Shown piece by piece: positions 25,618 through 34,214 of a stretch of DNA of 64,000 bases (position 1 is its first letter; each line of letters opens with the position of its first letter). Under the pieces are notes generated by a model. The model was not told the DNA's origin. It was given only the letters and a program-made list of their open reading frames with translations, and did not search any database. The stretch is taken from positions 99,809 through 163,808 of the forward strand of contig NZ_JAHKRR010000009.1 of NCBI RefSeq assembly GCF_018863395.1, read 5' to 3'. The position numbers were made by a program, and so were the translations under genes. Source of the stretch: Sinomicrobium weinanense. GTDB taxonomy: Bacteria > Bacteroidota > Bacteroidia > Flavobacteriales > Flavobacteriaceae.

Positions 25618-27189
25618 ATGTCATTAACAGCAACAGGTTCCGGCCCCTCGACTTCGCTCGGGATAGCAGGGACGCTCAAGGAATTGGGAATAAAAGATGT
25701 AAATAACGGAACTTCAACCGGAAAGGATGGCTTCGGAAGTGGCGAACTGATCGAATCTTATTCTCCGGTAGATGGTGCTTTGATAGGCAAGGTGAGTACT
25801 ACAACCCGGGAAGATTATGAAAAAGTGGTCACTGCTGCCACGGAAGGTTTTAAAAAATGGCGGACCATGCCGGCTCCGCAACGGGGAGAGGTGATCAGGC
25901 AATTCAACGACGAGCTTCGCCGTTTAAAAGAGCCCCTGGGAAAACTGGTGTCCTATGAAATGGGAAAATCTTATCAGGAAGGTCTTGGCGAAGTGCAGGA
26001 AATGATAGATATCTGTGATTTTGCCGTAGGGCTTTCACGCCAGTTGCACGGGCTTACCATGCATTCCGAACGCCCGGGGCACCGCATGTACGAACAATAC
26101 CATCCGCTGGGAGTTGTCGGGATCATATCCGCATTTAACTTCCCGGTAGCGGTGTGGAGCTGGAATACAGCTATTGCATGGGTCTGTGGGGATGCCTGTA
26201 TCTGGAAAGGTTCAGAAAAGACCCCGTTGACCTCAGTGGCCTGCCAGAACATCGCAGCCCGGGTGTTTGCCGAGAACGGGCTTCCGGAAGGGATCTCCTG
26301 CCTCATCACCGGCGATCACAAGGTGGGGGAAATGATGACACAGGACGAACGTATACCGCTGATCTCGGCCACAGGTTCCATCCGTATGGGTAAGATCGTG
26401 GCACAGGCCGTGGCAGCACGACTTGGAAAATCACTGCTGGAACTCGGCGGAAATAATGCCATTATCGTAACCCCGGACGCCAATATCAAAAACACGGTGA
26501 TCGGCGCGGTATTCGGCGCGGTAGGTACCTGTGGTCAACGATGTACCTCTACCCGGAGGCTGATCGTTCACGAAGATGTTTACGACAAGGTGAAGAACGC
26601 CATTGTGGATGCCTATAAACAACTTCGTATCGGCAATCCGCTGGACGAGAACAACCACGTGGGGCCGCTTATCGATAAAGATGCCGTTGGAAATTACCTG
26701 AATGCGCTGAAAAAAGTGGAGGAAGAAGGCGGAAAGATCCTGGTAGAAGGCGGAGTGCTGGAAGGAGAAGGTTACGAAAGCGGATGCTATGTAAAACCTG
26801 CCATTGCAGAAGCTGAAAACCATTTTGAGATCGTACAGCACGAAACCTTTGCCCCGGTACTTTATCTGTTGAAATACAGCGGCGACCTGGACAATGCCCT
26901 TCAATTACAGAATGGTGTGAAACAGGGATTGTCTTCGGCCATTATGACCAATAACCTGCGCGAAGCAGAACGTTTCCTCTCTGCAGAGGGATCGGACTGT
27001 GGCATTGCCAATGTGAACATAGGTACCAGTGGTGCGGAGATCGGAGGAGCCTTCGGTGGCGAAAAAGAGACCGGCGGTGGCCGCGAGTCCGGTTCCGATG
27101 CCTGGAAAGTGTATATGCGAAGACAGACCAATACCATAAATTATACCACCGAGCTTCCCCTGGCACAAGGGATCAAGTTCGATCTGTAG
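25618..27189 (+). CDS. ALDH7-type aldehyde dehydrogenase (aminoadipate-semialdehyde / L-piperidine-6-carboxylate dehydrogenase-like)
   Basis: 523-residue NAD-dependent aldehyde dehydrogenase. General base E275 (LLELGGNNAI) and nucleophile C309 (GTCGQRCTSTRR) are present. The GQRCTSTRRL and ELGGNNAI wording is that of the ALDH7/antiquitin group, which oxidises alpha-aminoadipate semialdehyde in lysine breakdown. A saccharopine dehydrogenase 11 kb away would supply that substrate. The N-terminus is odd: GPSTSLGIAG is encoded by CCCCTCGACTTCGCTCGGGA, a copy of a dispersed repeat found elsewhere in the window, before the typical KELGIKDVNNGTSTG. Confidence 0.92.
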   Translation: MSLTATGSGPSTSLGIAGTLKELGIKDVNNGTSTGKDGFGSGELIESYSPVDGALIGKVSTTTREDYEKVVTAATEGFKKWRTMPAPQRGEVIRQFNDELRRLKEPLGKLVSYEMGKSYQEGLGEVQEMIDICDFAVGLSRQLHGLTMHSERPGHRMYEQYHPLGVVGIISAFNFPVAVWSWNTAIAWVCGDACIWKGSEKTPLTSVACQNIAARVFAENGLPEGISCLITGDHKVGEMMTQDERIPLISATGSIRMGKIVAQAVAARLGKSLLELGGNNAIIVTPDANIKNTVIGAVFGAVGTCGQRCTSTRRLIVHEDVYDKVKNAIVDAYKQLRIGNPLDENNHVGPLIDKDAVGNYLNALKKVEEEGGKILVEGGVLEGEGYESGCYVKPAIAEAENHFEIVQHETFAPVLYLLKYSGDLDNALQLQNGVKQGLSSAIMTNNLREAERFLSAEGSDCGIANVNIGTSGAEIGGAFGGEKETGGGRESGSDAWKVYMRRQTNTINYTTELPLAQGIKFDL

Positions 27190-27218
27190 GATATCGGAAA
27201 GTATGTTCGATATTTAAA

Positions 27219-27273
27219 GTTACAGGTTGCAGGTTGCAGGTTGCATGCTGAATTAAAACCTTTAACCTGTAAC
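27219..27273. repeat. GTTACAGGTTGCAGG-type palindromic repeat
   Basis: GTTACAGGTT at 27219 with two further GCAGGTT units, then AACCTGTAAC ending at 27273, forms an inverted repeat between ALDH and nlpE. A related copy is at 38722-38781. Confidence 0.65.
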
Positions 27274-27369
27274 ACCAAATATCACCCTATACCGTACGGT
27301 GCGTTTGCCCTGGAATTACCCCGACCCCGGAAGGGACAAAAGGATATGTATAACCTAAATTCATAAAAG

Positions 27370-27840
27370 ATGAAAAGAGTAGTGCTTAGTACTATGGTGG
27401 CCTTCGGGGTCATTACCCTGTGGACTTCCTGTAAGAATAAGGAAAAATCTCAGGTGGAGGAAGAAGTTAAGATAGAGGAGACTACTGAAGAGCCGGAGGA
27501 AGTGACCGATATGCACAATGCGGCTAATTCCCTGGATTTTGAAGGGGTTTATGAGGGAACTATCCCCTGTGCGGACTGTGAAGGCATAAAAACGACGGTA
27601 ACCATAGGTAAAGACCATGCTTTTACGGTGATTAGTGAATACCTGGGAAAAGAGGGCGACAATACCTTTACGGACAAAGGGACCTGGGATATCGAGGAGA
27701 GTACCATTACCCTGAAACAGGAAGACGAAAGTGTAATGAAATTTTTCGTAGGAGAAGGTTTTATACAGTTCCTCGACCAGGAAGGCAATAAAATAGAAGG
27801 TGACATGGCCGATATGTATATTTTGAAGAAAACCGAATGA
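27370..27840 (+). CDS. NlpE-like copper-resistance/stress lipoprotein
   Basis: 156 residues with a type II signal peptide (LWTSC, Cys21), an acidic linker, and one NlpE N-terminal domain: FEGVYEGTIPCADCEGIKTTV carries the signature PCADC dicysteine motif. The remainder is the small beta-barrel (GTWDIEESTITLKQ, FIQFLDQEGNKI). E. coli NlpE senses surface and envelope stress through Cpx; no Cpx system is nearby, so only the fold is asserted. Ends 24 bp before a terminator with an embedded repeat. Confidence 0.9.
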   Translation: MKRVVLSTMVAFGVITLWTSCKNKEKSQVEEEVKIEETTEEPEEVTDMHNAANSLDFEGVYEGTIPCADCEGIKTTVTIGKDHAFTVISEYLGKEGDNTFTDKGTWDIEESTITLKQEDESVMKFFVGEGFIQFLDQEGNKIEGDMADMYILKKTE

Positions 27841-27863
27841 ATAGGTTATTAAGAAATATTAGA

Positions 27864-28003
27864 AGAGGCTGCTTAAAAGTATAAAGTAAAAACGTCACCC
27901 TGAACTTGTTTCGGGGTCTCATCTTAACTGATCAGACAATCGTTATGGGATCCTGAAACAAGTTCAGGATGACGGAAAGGAAATATACTTTTAAGCAGCC
28001 TCT
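27864..28003. terminator. Bidirectional terminator with a palindromic repeat nested in its loop
   Basis: Outer arms of 20 bp match perfectly: 27864-27883 (begins AGAGGCTGCTTAAAAG) and 27984-28003, the latter followed by TTTTT. Between them lies a complete GTCACCCTGAACTTG...CAAGTTCAGGATGAC repeat (27893-27974). The convergent genes nlpE and DUF4296 both end here. Confidence 0.8.
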
Positions 28004-28005
28004 TT

Positions 28006-28416
28006 TTATTGCACCTGTTCCCCCTTGGCGGTTTTTGCTTTTTGTATGCTGTCGGATTTTCTTTGATCTTCCCGGGCTTTCTCGAATTCTTCTTTCATCT
28101 CCTCCAACCGGCTTTGAACTTCCTCGTACATGGAAGCGTAAGTTGTGGGTTTGGAAGCGTAGTAGGTATTGCTTTCGACAAACCGGAGACTGTCTATGCC
28201 GTATTTCTGATAAATAGCTTTTTCCGAAACGATCTCGTCCTTGTTTATCTTGTCAGTATTGACCCCCCTTACTGCATTCAGCAGGGCAATATCCAGAAGA
28301 ATGTCGGTCATCTGTTTTTGGGAGATGAGGTTATCGGGTTTTTCTACCGTTTTGTCTTTGCAGGAAACGATGCCCAGCAGAAAGATACAGCCCCATAATA
28401 TATGCTTTAGCTTCAT
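28006..28416 (-). CDS. DUF4296 lipoprotein
   Basis: 136-residue lipoprotein (signal peptide to GIVSC, Cys19) of a family known only from Bacteroidota. The family block PDNLISQKQMTDILLDIALL is at about residues 27-46, then YGIDSLRFVESNTYYASKP, and a charged coiled-coil C-terminus rich in E/K/R. Function unknown. It begins 10 bp after the end of pyrC on the same strand, which suggests co-transcription. The stop codon lies immediately beside the right arm of the bidirectional terminator. Confidence 0.88.
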   Translation of the reverse strand: MKLKHILWGCIFLLGIVSCKDKTVEKPDNLISQKQMTDILLDIALLNAVRGVNTDKINKDEIVSEKAIYQKYGIDSLRFVESNTYYASKPTTYASMYEEVQSRLEEMKEEFEKAREDQRKSDSIQKAKTAKGEQVQ

Positions 28417-28426
28417 GTCTCTTTTT

Positions 28427-29758
28427 TTAACGGTCGAACTCCAGCCGCTTTACACGGCGCAATTCATGAAACGTTCCGTTGTTATACGCCAGGTTTCCGT
28501 TTACAAAGGTATGGGTAATTCCCGATTGAAAAGAAGTCCCCTCAAACGGAGACCATCCGCATTTGTAGAGCACATTTTCCCGGGTCACGGTGTTCGGGCT
28601 GTTGAGGTCGGTCAGGACGAGATCGGCGAAATATCCTTCTCTCAGGAATCCCCTTTTCTTTATCTGGAACAATACAGCAGGGTTGTGGCACATTTTTTCC
28701 ACCATTTTTTCCAGGGATATCCTTCCCTTGTGACAGGCCTCCAGCATGGCTGTCATGGCGTGTTGCACCAGTGGTCCGCCGGAAGGGGCGTTGGCGTAAT
28801 TGTTTTGTTTTTCCTTTAATGCATGCGGGGCGTGATCGGTGGCAATGACATCGATACGGTCGTCCAGCAGGGCCTGCCACAATCCTTTGCGGTCTGCAGG
28901 GGTTTTTACGGCGGGGTTCCACTTGATAAAAGTCCCCTTGCTTTCGTAGTCATCATCACAGAACCAAAGGTGGTGGATACATACCTCGGCCGTTATTTTT
29001 TTGTCTTTCAGTGGAATATCATTGCGGAACAGCCCGGTCTCCTTTGCCGTGGAAAGGTGAAAGACATGAAGCCTTGCCCCGGTCTTTTCTGCCAGGGCCA
29101 CAGCCCGGGAAGACGAGAGGTAACACGCTTCCTCGCTCCGGATGACCGGATGGTATTTTATCGGGATATCATCGCCATAGATGGCCTTGTATTTTTCGAG
29201 ATTGTTGCGGATGGTGGCTTCGTCTTCGCAATGGGCGGAAATAATGAGCCCGGTATTGGAAAAGATATTCTCCAGGACTTTTTCGTCGTCAACCAGCATG
29301 TTGCCTGTGGACGATCCGAGAAAAAGTTTTAGCCCGGCGCAGGATTTCGGGTCTACCCGGAGTATTTCTTCCAGGTTGTCGTTGGTACCGCCGAACATAA
29401 AGGAATAATTGGCATAGGAGGTTTTGGACGCTATGCCAAATTTTTTTTCGAGTTTTTCAATGGTAGTGGTCTGCGGATTGGTGTTGGGCATTTCTATAAA
29501 AGAGGTGATCCCTCCGGCTATGGCAGCCCTGCTTTCTGTTTCTATGGTTGCCTTATGCGTAAGCCCGGGTTCCCGGAAGTGTACCTGGTCGTCTATGGCC
29601 CCGGGAAAGAGATATTTCCCTTTGGCATCGATCACCGTACAGTTTTCGGCAGAGATATCCTTATCTATTTTTACAATGATCTCGTCCTCTATCAGGACAT
29701 CAGTTTCAAACTTCCGGAATTCATTGACCGCAATGGCATTTTTTATCAGCGTTCTCAT
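28427..29758 (-). CDS. pyrC: Dihydroorotase
   Basis: Amidohydrolase of de novo pyrimidine synthesis, interconverting carbamoyl aspartate and dihydroorotate. 443 residues, full length. The metal region reads IDDQVHFREPGLTHKATIE: the first His of the usual HxH is Gln. I recall the same change in dihydroorotases of other Bacteroidota, so the enzyme need not be inactive. Later landmarks are EMPNTNPQTTT, SAHCEDEA, HVFHLSTA and ATDHAPH. It forms a likely operon with dpm1-like upstream (164-bp gap filled by a repeat) and DUF4296 downstream. Confidence 0.94.
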   Translation of the reverse strand: MRTLIKNAIAVNEFRKFETDVLIEDEIIVKIDKDISAENCTVIDAKGKYLFPGAIDDQVHFREPGLTHKATIETESRAAIAGGITSFIEMPNTNPQTTTIEKLEKKFGIASKTSYANYSFMFGGTNDNLEEILRVDPKSCAGLKLFLGSSTGNMLVDDEKVLENIFSNTGLIISAHCEDEATIRNNLEKYKAIYGDDIPIKYHPVIRSEEACYLSSSRAVALAEKTGARLHVFHLSTAKETGLFRNDIPLKDKKITAEVCIHHLWFCDDDYESKGTFIKWNPAVKTPADRKGLWQALLDDRIDVIATDHAPHALKEKQNNYANAPSGGPLVQHAMTAMLEACHKGRISLEKMVEKMCHNPAVLFQIKKRGFLREGYFADLVLTDLNSPNTVTRENVLYKCGWSPFEGTSFQSGITHTFVNGNLAYNNGTFHELRRVKRLEFDR

Positions 29759-29784
29759 TATTTCGTTTATTTTTTTCCGGGGGA

Positions 29785-29850
29785 CACCCCTCTACTTCGA
29801 CTGCGCTCAGCAATCGTGGCATCTCCCCTCAAGGGGAGAAAGTTTATCTT
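29785..29850. repeat. ~65-bp composite palindromic repeat (copy 1)
   Basis: GGGGACACCCCTCTACTTCG... through TCTCCCCTCAAGGGGAGAA. The reverse complement matches 50900-50962 closely, sharing GATGCC-x-CG-x-TTGCTGAGCGCAGTCGAAGTAGAGG. It occupies the gap upstream of pyrC. Confidence 0.75.
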
Positions 29851-29922
29851 TTTAATAGGATTATTGTACCCTACGGTGTTTTTACCTTTAAATTCCCTTC
29901 CTGGAGAGAGGTTGAGCCCGAA

Positions 29923-30657
29923 CTAAAACCCATCTTTTTTGAACAAACTTCGCAATTTCATGGACAGTACGCCAAAAACGGCTTCGTTAATGATCTTTCC
30001 GTTCATTTTGGAGCTGCCTTTTTCCCTGTCCTTGAAAATGATCGGCACCTCCACGATATTGAACTTTTTGAGAAAGGCGCGAAACTTCATCTCTATCTGG
30101 AATGCATATCCGACAAAGCGGATATTGTCGAGGGCTATACGCTCTATCACTTCTCTTTTATAACACATAAAGCCCGCTGTGGGGTCGTGTATACGCATAC
30201 CTGTTATGAACTTCACATAAAAAGATGCCCCATAAGAGAGCAGGATGCGTTGCATAGGCCAGTTCACCACGTTCACTCCCTTAACATACCTGGAGCCGAT
30301 AGCCACGTCCGCACCGTGAAGGGCACAGGCGTTGTACAGGCGTACAAGGTCTCTCGGATTGTGTGAAAAATCGGCATCCATTTCAAAAATATAGTTATAT
30401 CCTTTTTGTATAGCCCATTTAAAACCATGGATATAAGCCGTTCCCAGTCCCGATTTTTCTTTTCTTTCTTCTATAAACAGTCTGTCGGGGAATTCCTGTT
30501 GCATTTCCTTTACCTTTTCTGCCGTGCCATCGGGAGAGTTATCGTCGACAATAAGGATGTGAAAGTTTTTTTTCAATTGAAGTACCTCGCTGACGATAGC
30601 TTCTATATTCTCAATTTCGTTGTATGTAGGAATGATTACCAGACCGTCCGCTTGCAT
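29923..30657 (-). CDS. Polyprenol monophosphomannose synthase-like GT2 glycosyltransferase
   Basis: 244 residues of the Dpm1 type, which moves mannose (or a similar sugar) from a nucleotide to a polyprenyl phosphate at the cytoplasmic membrane face. Landmarks: VIIPTYNEIENIE, the aspartates of DDNSPDGT, GLGTAYIHGFKWA, MDADFSHNP (DxD) and GSRYVKGVNVVNWP with GFMCYKREV. No C-terminal membrane domain, like yeast-independent soluble forms. A GT39 mannosyltransferase-type gene, which would use such a lipid-linked sugar, starts divergently 150 bp away. Confidence 0.92.
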   Translation of the reverse strand: MQADGLVIIPTYNEIENIEAIVSEVLQLKKNFHILIVDDNSPDGTAEKVKEMQQEFPDRLFIEERKEKSGLGTAYIHGFKWAIQKGYNYIFEMDADFSHNPRDLVRLYNACALHGADVAIGSRYVKGVNVVNWPMQRILLSYGASFYVKFITGMRIHDPTAGFMCYKREVIERIALDNIRFVGYAFQIEMKFRAFLKKFNIVEVPIIFKDREKGSSKMNGKIINEAVFGVLSMKLRSLFKKDGF

Positions 30658-30781
30658 AAAAAATTTTAAATAGAGTACAAAAATAGAATTTCCTTCGTTA
30701 TTTTATCGTTATGCCCTGAGGTATTTAAATATCGAACTGTTTTATGGCTAAAATAGTGCATTATTCTCACACATTATTGAG

Positions 30782-30789
30782 TATTTTTG
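30782..30789 (+). promoter_or_regulatory. Candidate -7 promoter box of the GT39 gene
   Basis: TATTTTTG, 19 bp before ATG 30809. A -33 TTG is not evident. Confidence 0.4.
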
Positions 30790-30808
30790 CTTGAAATTTT
30801 CCGGAAGT

Positions 30809-32503
30809 ATGAGCATTACGCAAAAAAAAGGACGATTATTGCTGCTTTTTTTAGTTGCATTGACCATAGTGAACCTGGTCCAGGCCCTGGTCACGCAATT
30901 GATATATGACGAGGCTTACTATTGGTATTTTTCCCGGAACCTCAGTTGGGGATATTTCGACCATCCGCCTATGGTAGCCGTTTTTGCTTTCCTGGGAACC
31001 ACTCTTTTTGACAATGAGCTGGGCGTACGCCTGTTTGCACCATTTCTCTTTTCCGGGACTATCTTTCTGCTCTGGAAACTGATCGACGACGAGAGGAAAT
31101 ACAAGTACACCTGGCTGTTCTGCCTGCTAGCGGGATCTGTGGCACTGTTTAATGTTTACGGTTTTTTTATGCTCCCGGACACCCCGCTGCTCTTTTTCGC
31201 CGCATTGTTCCTTTACGGATACAAGCAGTTTTTGAAAAAGGAGAATACGGCTGCAATACTGATCCTGGCCTTCAGTATGGCGGCGATGATGTACAGTAAA
31301 TACCATGCCATATTGCTTATCGGATTTGTTATATTATCTAATCCGAAGTTGTTGTTCCGGTACCGGTTCTGGATGGCCGCCGCCCTTTCGTTGGTGTTGT
31401 ACATACCGCATCTCTACTGGCTTTACGAAACCGATTTTGTCTCTCTGAAATATCATTTGTCGGGAAGGGCAAACAGCTTTTATCGCATCAGGTTTACGTT
31501 GAATTATATTCTGAATGTCCTTGTTGTGCTGGGGTTCTCTTTTCCATTGATCTACTGGGCTCTTTACAGGTATACCCGTTTTGGCGATCTGAAGAACCAT
31601 GTTTTTGACCGGGCACTGGTATTTATCACATGGGGGATCATTGTTTTTTTCTTCCTCTCGTCGCTTAACCGGAAAACCCAGGCACAATGGCCCTTGTTAA
31701 CCGAATTGCCCCTCATCCTGCTCGCTTTCCGTTACAGTCTGGACCGGGAGAAGTTCCGCAAGTGGCTGCGGATTACAAGTATTATATCGCTGGTGGTGAT
31801 CTGTATGGCCCGGGTGATACTGGTAAGTGAAACGCTTTCGCCTATCAGTTATGAAACCCACGGAAACAAGAGATGGACACAGGAACTCTACAAAAAAACC
31901 GACGGATTGCCGGTGGTTTTTGAAAACTCTTACCGGAATGCCAGTATGTATGCTTTTTATACGAGAGTGCCTGTGTATTCGCTGAACAGTGCAGATTACC
32001 GGCAAAGCCAGTTCGATATTGATAGTTCTGAATACAGGCTCCAGCATAAAAAAGTGGCTTATATGTCGGGCCGGAAAGATTTCGATTCGATCATACAAAT
32101 GCGGATCGGCAAGGGAAAAGGGCATCCGTGGAAGGGAAAGATCATAGAGGACTTCAGCTCTTTCCGGAAGCTGATATGCCAGGTGGAGGACGAGAAAATT
32201 GTCCGGGGCCGGGATTCGATATCCCTTACACTCACAAATCCGTATAGCGAAGGAGTGGCCTTTGAAAACCTGAAATTTTACGGCTTTTTGCTGAACGAAA
32301 AAAAACAAATAGAGGATACGATAAACATATATCCCGGAAATAATGACGGAACCAGAGCCCTCAGTGCCGAAAGCACCATATGGTTCCGGGCCGGGCTCGA
32401 CAGTGTTCAGAAACTGTCAAACACCAAATTGTTCCGCGTATCCATATCCGAGAACGACTTACCTGCCGGGTTTCAGGGAAATATTATACCCATTGAGGAT
32501 TAA
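30809..32503 (+). CDS. GT39-family membrane glycosyltransferase
   Basis: 564 residues from ATG 30809. N-terminal ~350 residues hold about ten membrane helices with the first-loop acidic motif IYDEAYYWYF and FDHPPMVAVF, characteristic of protein-O-mannosyltransferase/ArnT-like enzymes that use polyprenyl-phosphate sugars on the periplasmic side. A soluble C-terminal domain of ~200 residues follows. Divergent to the Dpm1-like synthase that could make its donor. The acceptor is unknown. Confidence 0.88.
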   Translation: MSITQKKGRLLLLFLVALTIVNLVQALVTQLIYDEAYYWYFSRNLSWGYFDHPPMVAVFAFLGTTLFDNELGVRLFAPFLFSGTIFLLWKLIDDERKYKYTWLFCLLAGSVALFNVYGFFMLPDTPLLFFAALFLYGYKQFLKKENTAAILILAFSMAAMMYSKYHAILLIGFVILSNPKLLFRYRFWMAAALSLVLYIPHLYWLYETDFVSLKYHLSGRANSFYRIRFTLNYILNVLVVLGFSFPLIYWALYRYTRFGDLKNHVFDRALVFITWGIIVFFFLSSLNRKTQAQWPLLTELPLILLAFRYSLDREKFRKWLRITSIISLVVICMARVILVSETLSPISYETHGNKRWTQELYKKTDGLPVVFENSYRNASMYAFYTRVPVYSLNSADYRQSQFDIDSSEYRLQHKKVAYMSGRKDFDSIIQMRIGKGKGHPWKGKIIEDFSSFRKLICQVEDEKIVRGRDSISLTLTNPYSEGVAFENLKFYGFLLNEKKQIEDTINIYPGNNDGTRALSAESTIWFRAGLDSVQKLSNTKLFRVSISENDLPAGFQGNIIPIED

Positions 32504-32535
32504 TTGTGGTAAAAGGTCGGAGGTAAGGTTGGAGG

Positions 32536-32624
32536 ACACCCCCCCTGCCCCCCCTCAAGGGGGGAGCCTTATCTTTTTTAAAGGGCGTTAGAACTCCCCC
32601 CTTGAGGGGGGGCAGGGGGGGTGT
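32536..32624. repeat. 31-bp perfect inverted repeat of the CCCCCTCAAGGGGG family
   Basis: Arm 32536-32566 (ACA, seven C, TG, seven C, TCAA, six G, AG) is perfectly complemented by 32594-32624. Each arm is itself a C-run/G-run hairpin. It lies between GT39 and DUF4271 (both plus strand). Relatives: 38001-38092, 42653-42681 inside leuS, and possibly 60943-60972. Confidence 0.85.
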
Positions 32625-32672
32625 AACCAAACTGAAACAGAACTTTGAACTTCGAATAGCAATACAGGCGTC

Positions 32673-33326
32673 ATGGAAATATTGTACAGAGAAGTAAACA
32701 CACATACGGTAGAGACCATTTTGCTGCTGGGTTGTATCGGGTTGATCACCTTTGTGAAGATCACCCATGAGATCAAGTTCCAGCGTTTTCTCGGGGCCTA
32801 TGTCTCCGATAAATATTTGAAACTGTACGGAAAGGAGCAGGATCCTAGCATTAACAAGTTCAATACCCTGCTTTTTGTGGTTCAGCTTATTGTTTTCGGG
32901 ATGTTGCTGGAATACAGTCTGGAATACCTGGATATTGTTCCGGACAATATCAACCTGTTGCTGGTTATTGTAGGCCTGGGGCTGTTTGTGATGTTCAAGT
33001 TTTACCTGGAGAAGATCGTAGCCACAATTTTCGACCTGAGCTTTTTTCTCGATCAGTATAATTTTCATAAGTTGACCTACAGGAACCTGACAGCCATAGT
33101 TTTACTTCCTTTGATGGCCCTACTTATTTATAACCCTATGGAGAAGAAGATTGTCTTATTTATAACGATCTCAATATTTCTTTTATTAAACTTCATTGCA
33201 TGGGGGCGAATACTTAAAAAACATCAAAAATTTCTCTTTAAGAAGTTGTTTTATTTTATTTTGTATCTTTGCGCACTGGAAATAGCGCCTTATTTGATCA
33301 TTGCCCGGGTGGCATTTTTCAGTTGA
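32673..33326 (+). CDS. DUF4271 integral membrane protein
   Basis: 217 residues with about six membrane helices, e.g. TILLLGCIGLITFV, LLFVVQLIVFGMLL and FLLLNFIAWGRIL. It belongs to a Bacteroidota-specific family of unknown function that is typically found immediately before a uroporphyrinogen-III synthase-like gene, as here (14-bp gap). Probably co-transcribed with that gene. Confidence 0.88.
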   Translation: MEILYREVNTHTVETILLLGCIGLITFVKITHEIKFQRFLGAYVSDKYLKLYGKEQDPSINKFNTLLFVVQLIVFGMLLEYSLEYLDIVPDNINLLLVIVGLGLFVMFKFYLEKIVATIFDLSFFLDQYNFHKLTYRNLTAIVLLPLMALLIYNPMEKKIVLFITISIFLLLNFIAWGRILKKHQKFLFKKLFYFILYLCALEIAPYLIIARVAFFS

Positions 33327-33339
33327 GGAATTAAACAAA

Positions 33340-34095
33340 ATGGTTAATATGAAAGTGAAAACAATCTTGGTTTCCCAGCCGGAACCTAAAGTAGAGAATT
33401 CACCATATTTACAGCTTGTAGAGAAGCAAAAAGTAAAAATAGATTTCAGGCCTTTTATCCATGTAGAGGGGGTTAATGCAAAAGAAGTAAGGCAGCAAAA
33501 AATTGATTTAACCAAGTTTACTGCTATTGTACTTACCAGTAGGAATTCTGTTGACCATTTTTTCCGGATTGCGGAAGAAATGCGCTTTAAAGTGCCGGAC
33601 ACGATGAAATATTTCTGCCAGTCCGAAGCTGTGGCTTACTACCTGCAAAAATATGTGGTATACCGCAAGCGTAAAATATATGTAGGTAAAAGGACATTCC
33701 AGGACCTTGTTCCCATGATCAAGAAATACAAGGACGAAAAATTCTTATTGCCTTCGTCTGATGTCCTGAAATCTTCAGTACCGGAGGCCCTGGACGATCT
33801 TGGCATTGAATGGAAAAGAGCTATACTCTACAAAACGGTGATCAGCGACCTGTCTGACCTGAGGGATGTATATTACGATATTCTTGTGTTCTTCAGCCCG
33901 TCCGGGATAGAATCGTTGTTCAAGAACTTTCCGGATTTTAAGCAAAACGATACCCGTATAGCGGTATTCGGGAATACCACCGTAAAAGCGGCTACTGATG
34001 CCGGGCTGCGTATAGACATTCAGGCACCCACACCGGAAACACCATCCATGACCATGGCCCTGGAAAAATATATTTCGGAAGCGAATAAGAGGTAA
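33340..34095 (+). CDS. hemD: Uroporphyrinogen-III synthase (HemD-like)
   Basis: 251 residues from ATG 33340; ATG 33349 is also possible. HemD cyclises hydroxymethylbilane to uroporphyrinogen III in tetrapyrrole synthesis. The two-domain HemD pattern is visible: VSQPEPKVENSPY and FTAIVLTSRNSVDHFF in one domain, YCQSEAV near the hinge, and FLLPSSDVLKSSVPEALDDLGIEW, ILVFFSPSGIESLF and IAVFGNTTVKAATDAGL in the other. HemD is weakly conserved, so the call rests on this pattern plus the DUF4271 neighbour. Ends at a strong bidirectional terminator. Confidence 0.85.
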   Translation: MVNMKVKTILVSQPEPKVENSPYLQLVEKQKVKIDFRPFIHVEGVNAKEVRQQKIDLTKFTAIVLTSRNSVDHFFRIAEEMRFKVPDTMKYFCQSEAVAYYLQKYVVYRKRKIYVGKRTFQDLVPMIKKYKDEKFLLPSSDVLKSSVPEALDDLGIEWKRAILYKTVISDLSDLRDVYYDILVFFSPSGIESLFKNFPDFKQNDTRIAVFGNTTVKAATDAGLRIDIQAPTPETPSMTMALEKYISEANKR

Positions 34096-34151
34096 TTTTT
34101 GTTTTGTCACGAATACACGAATATTTTTTGTGTACTTATATATAATAAAAG

Positions 34152-34182
34152 AACCCTGCCGATGGCAGGGTTTCTTTTTTTT
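34152..34182. terminator. Bidirectional terminator between hemD and pckA
   Basis: AACCCTGCC (34152-34160) pairs with GGCAGGGTT (34164-34172) and is followed by a T-run; an A-rich stretch precedes it for the opposite strand. Outside it lie CACGAATACACGAAT (about 34118) and ATTCGTGTATTTGT (about 34190), a further inverted repeat. Confidence 0.88.
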
Positions 34183-34214
34183 TAAAGGCATTCGTGTATT
34201 TGTAGCAGGAAACC

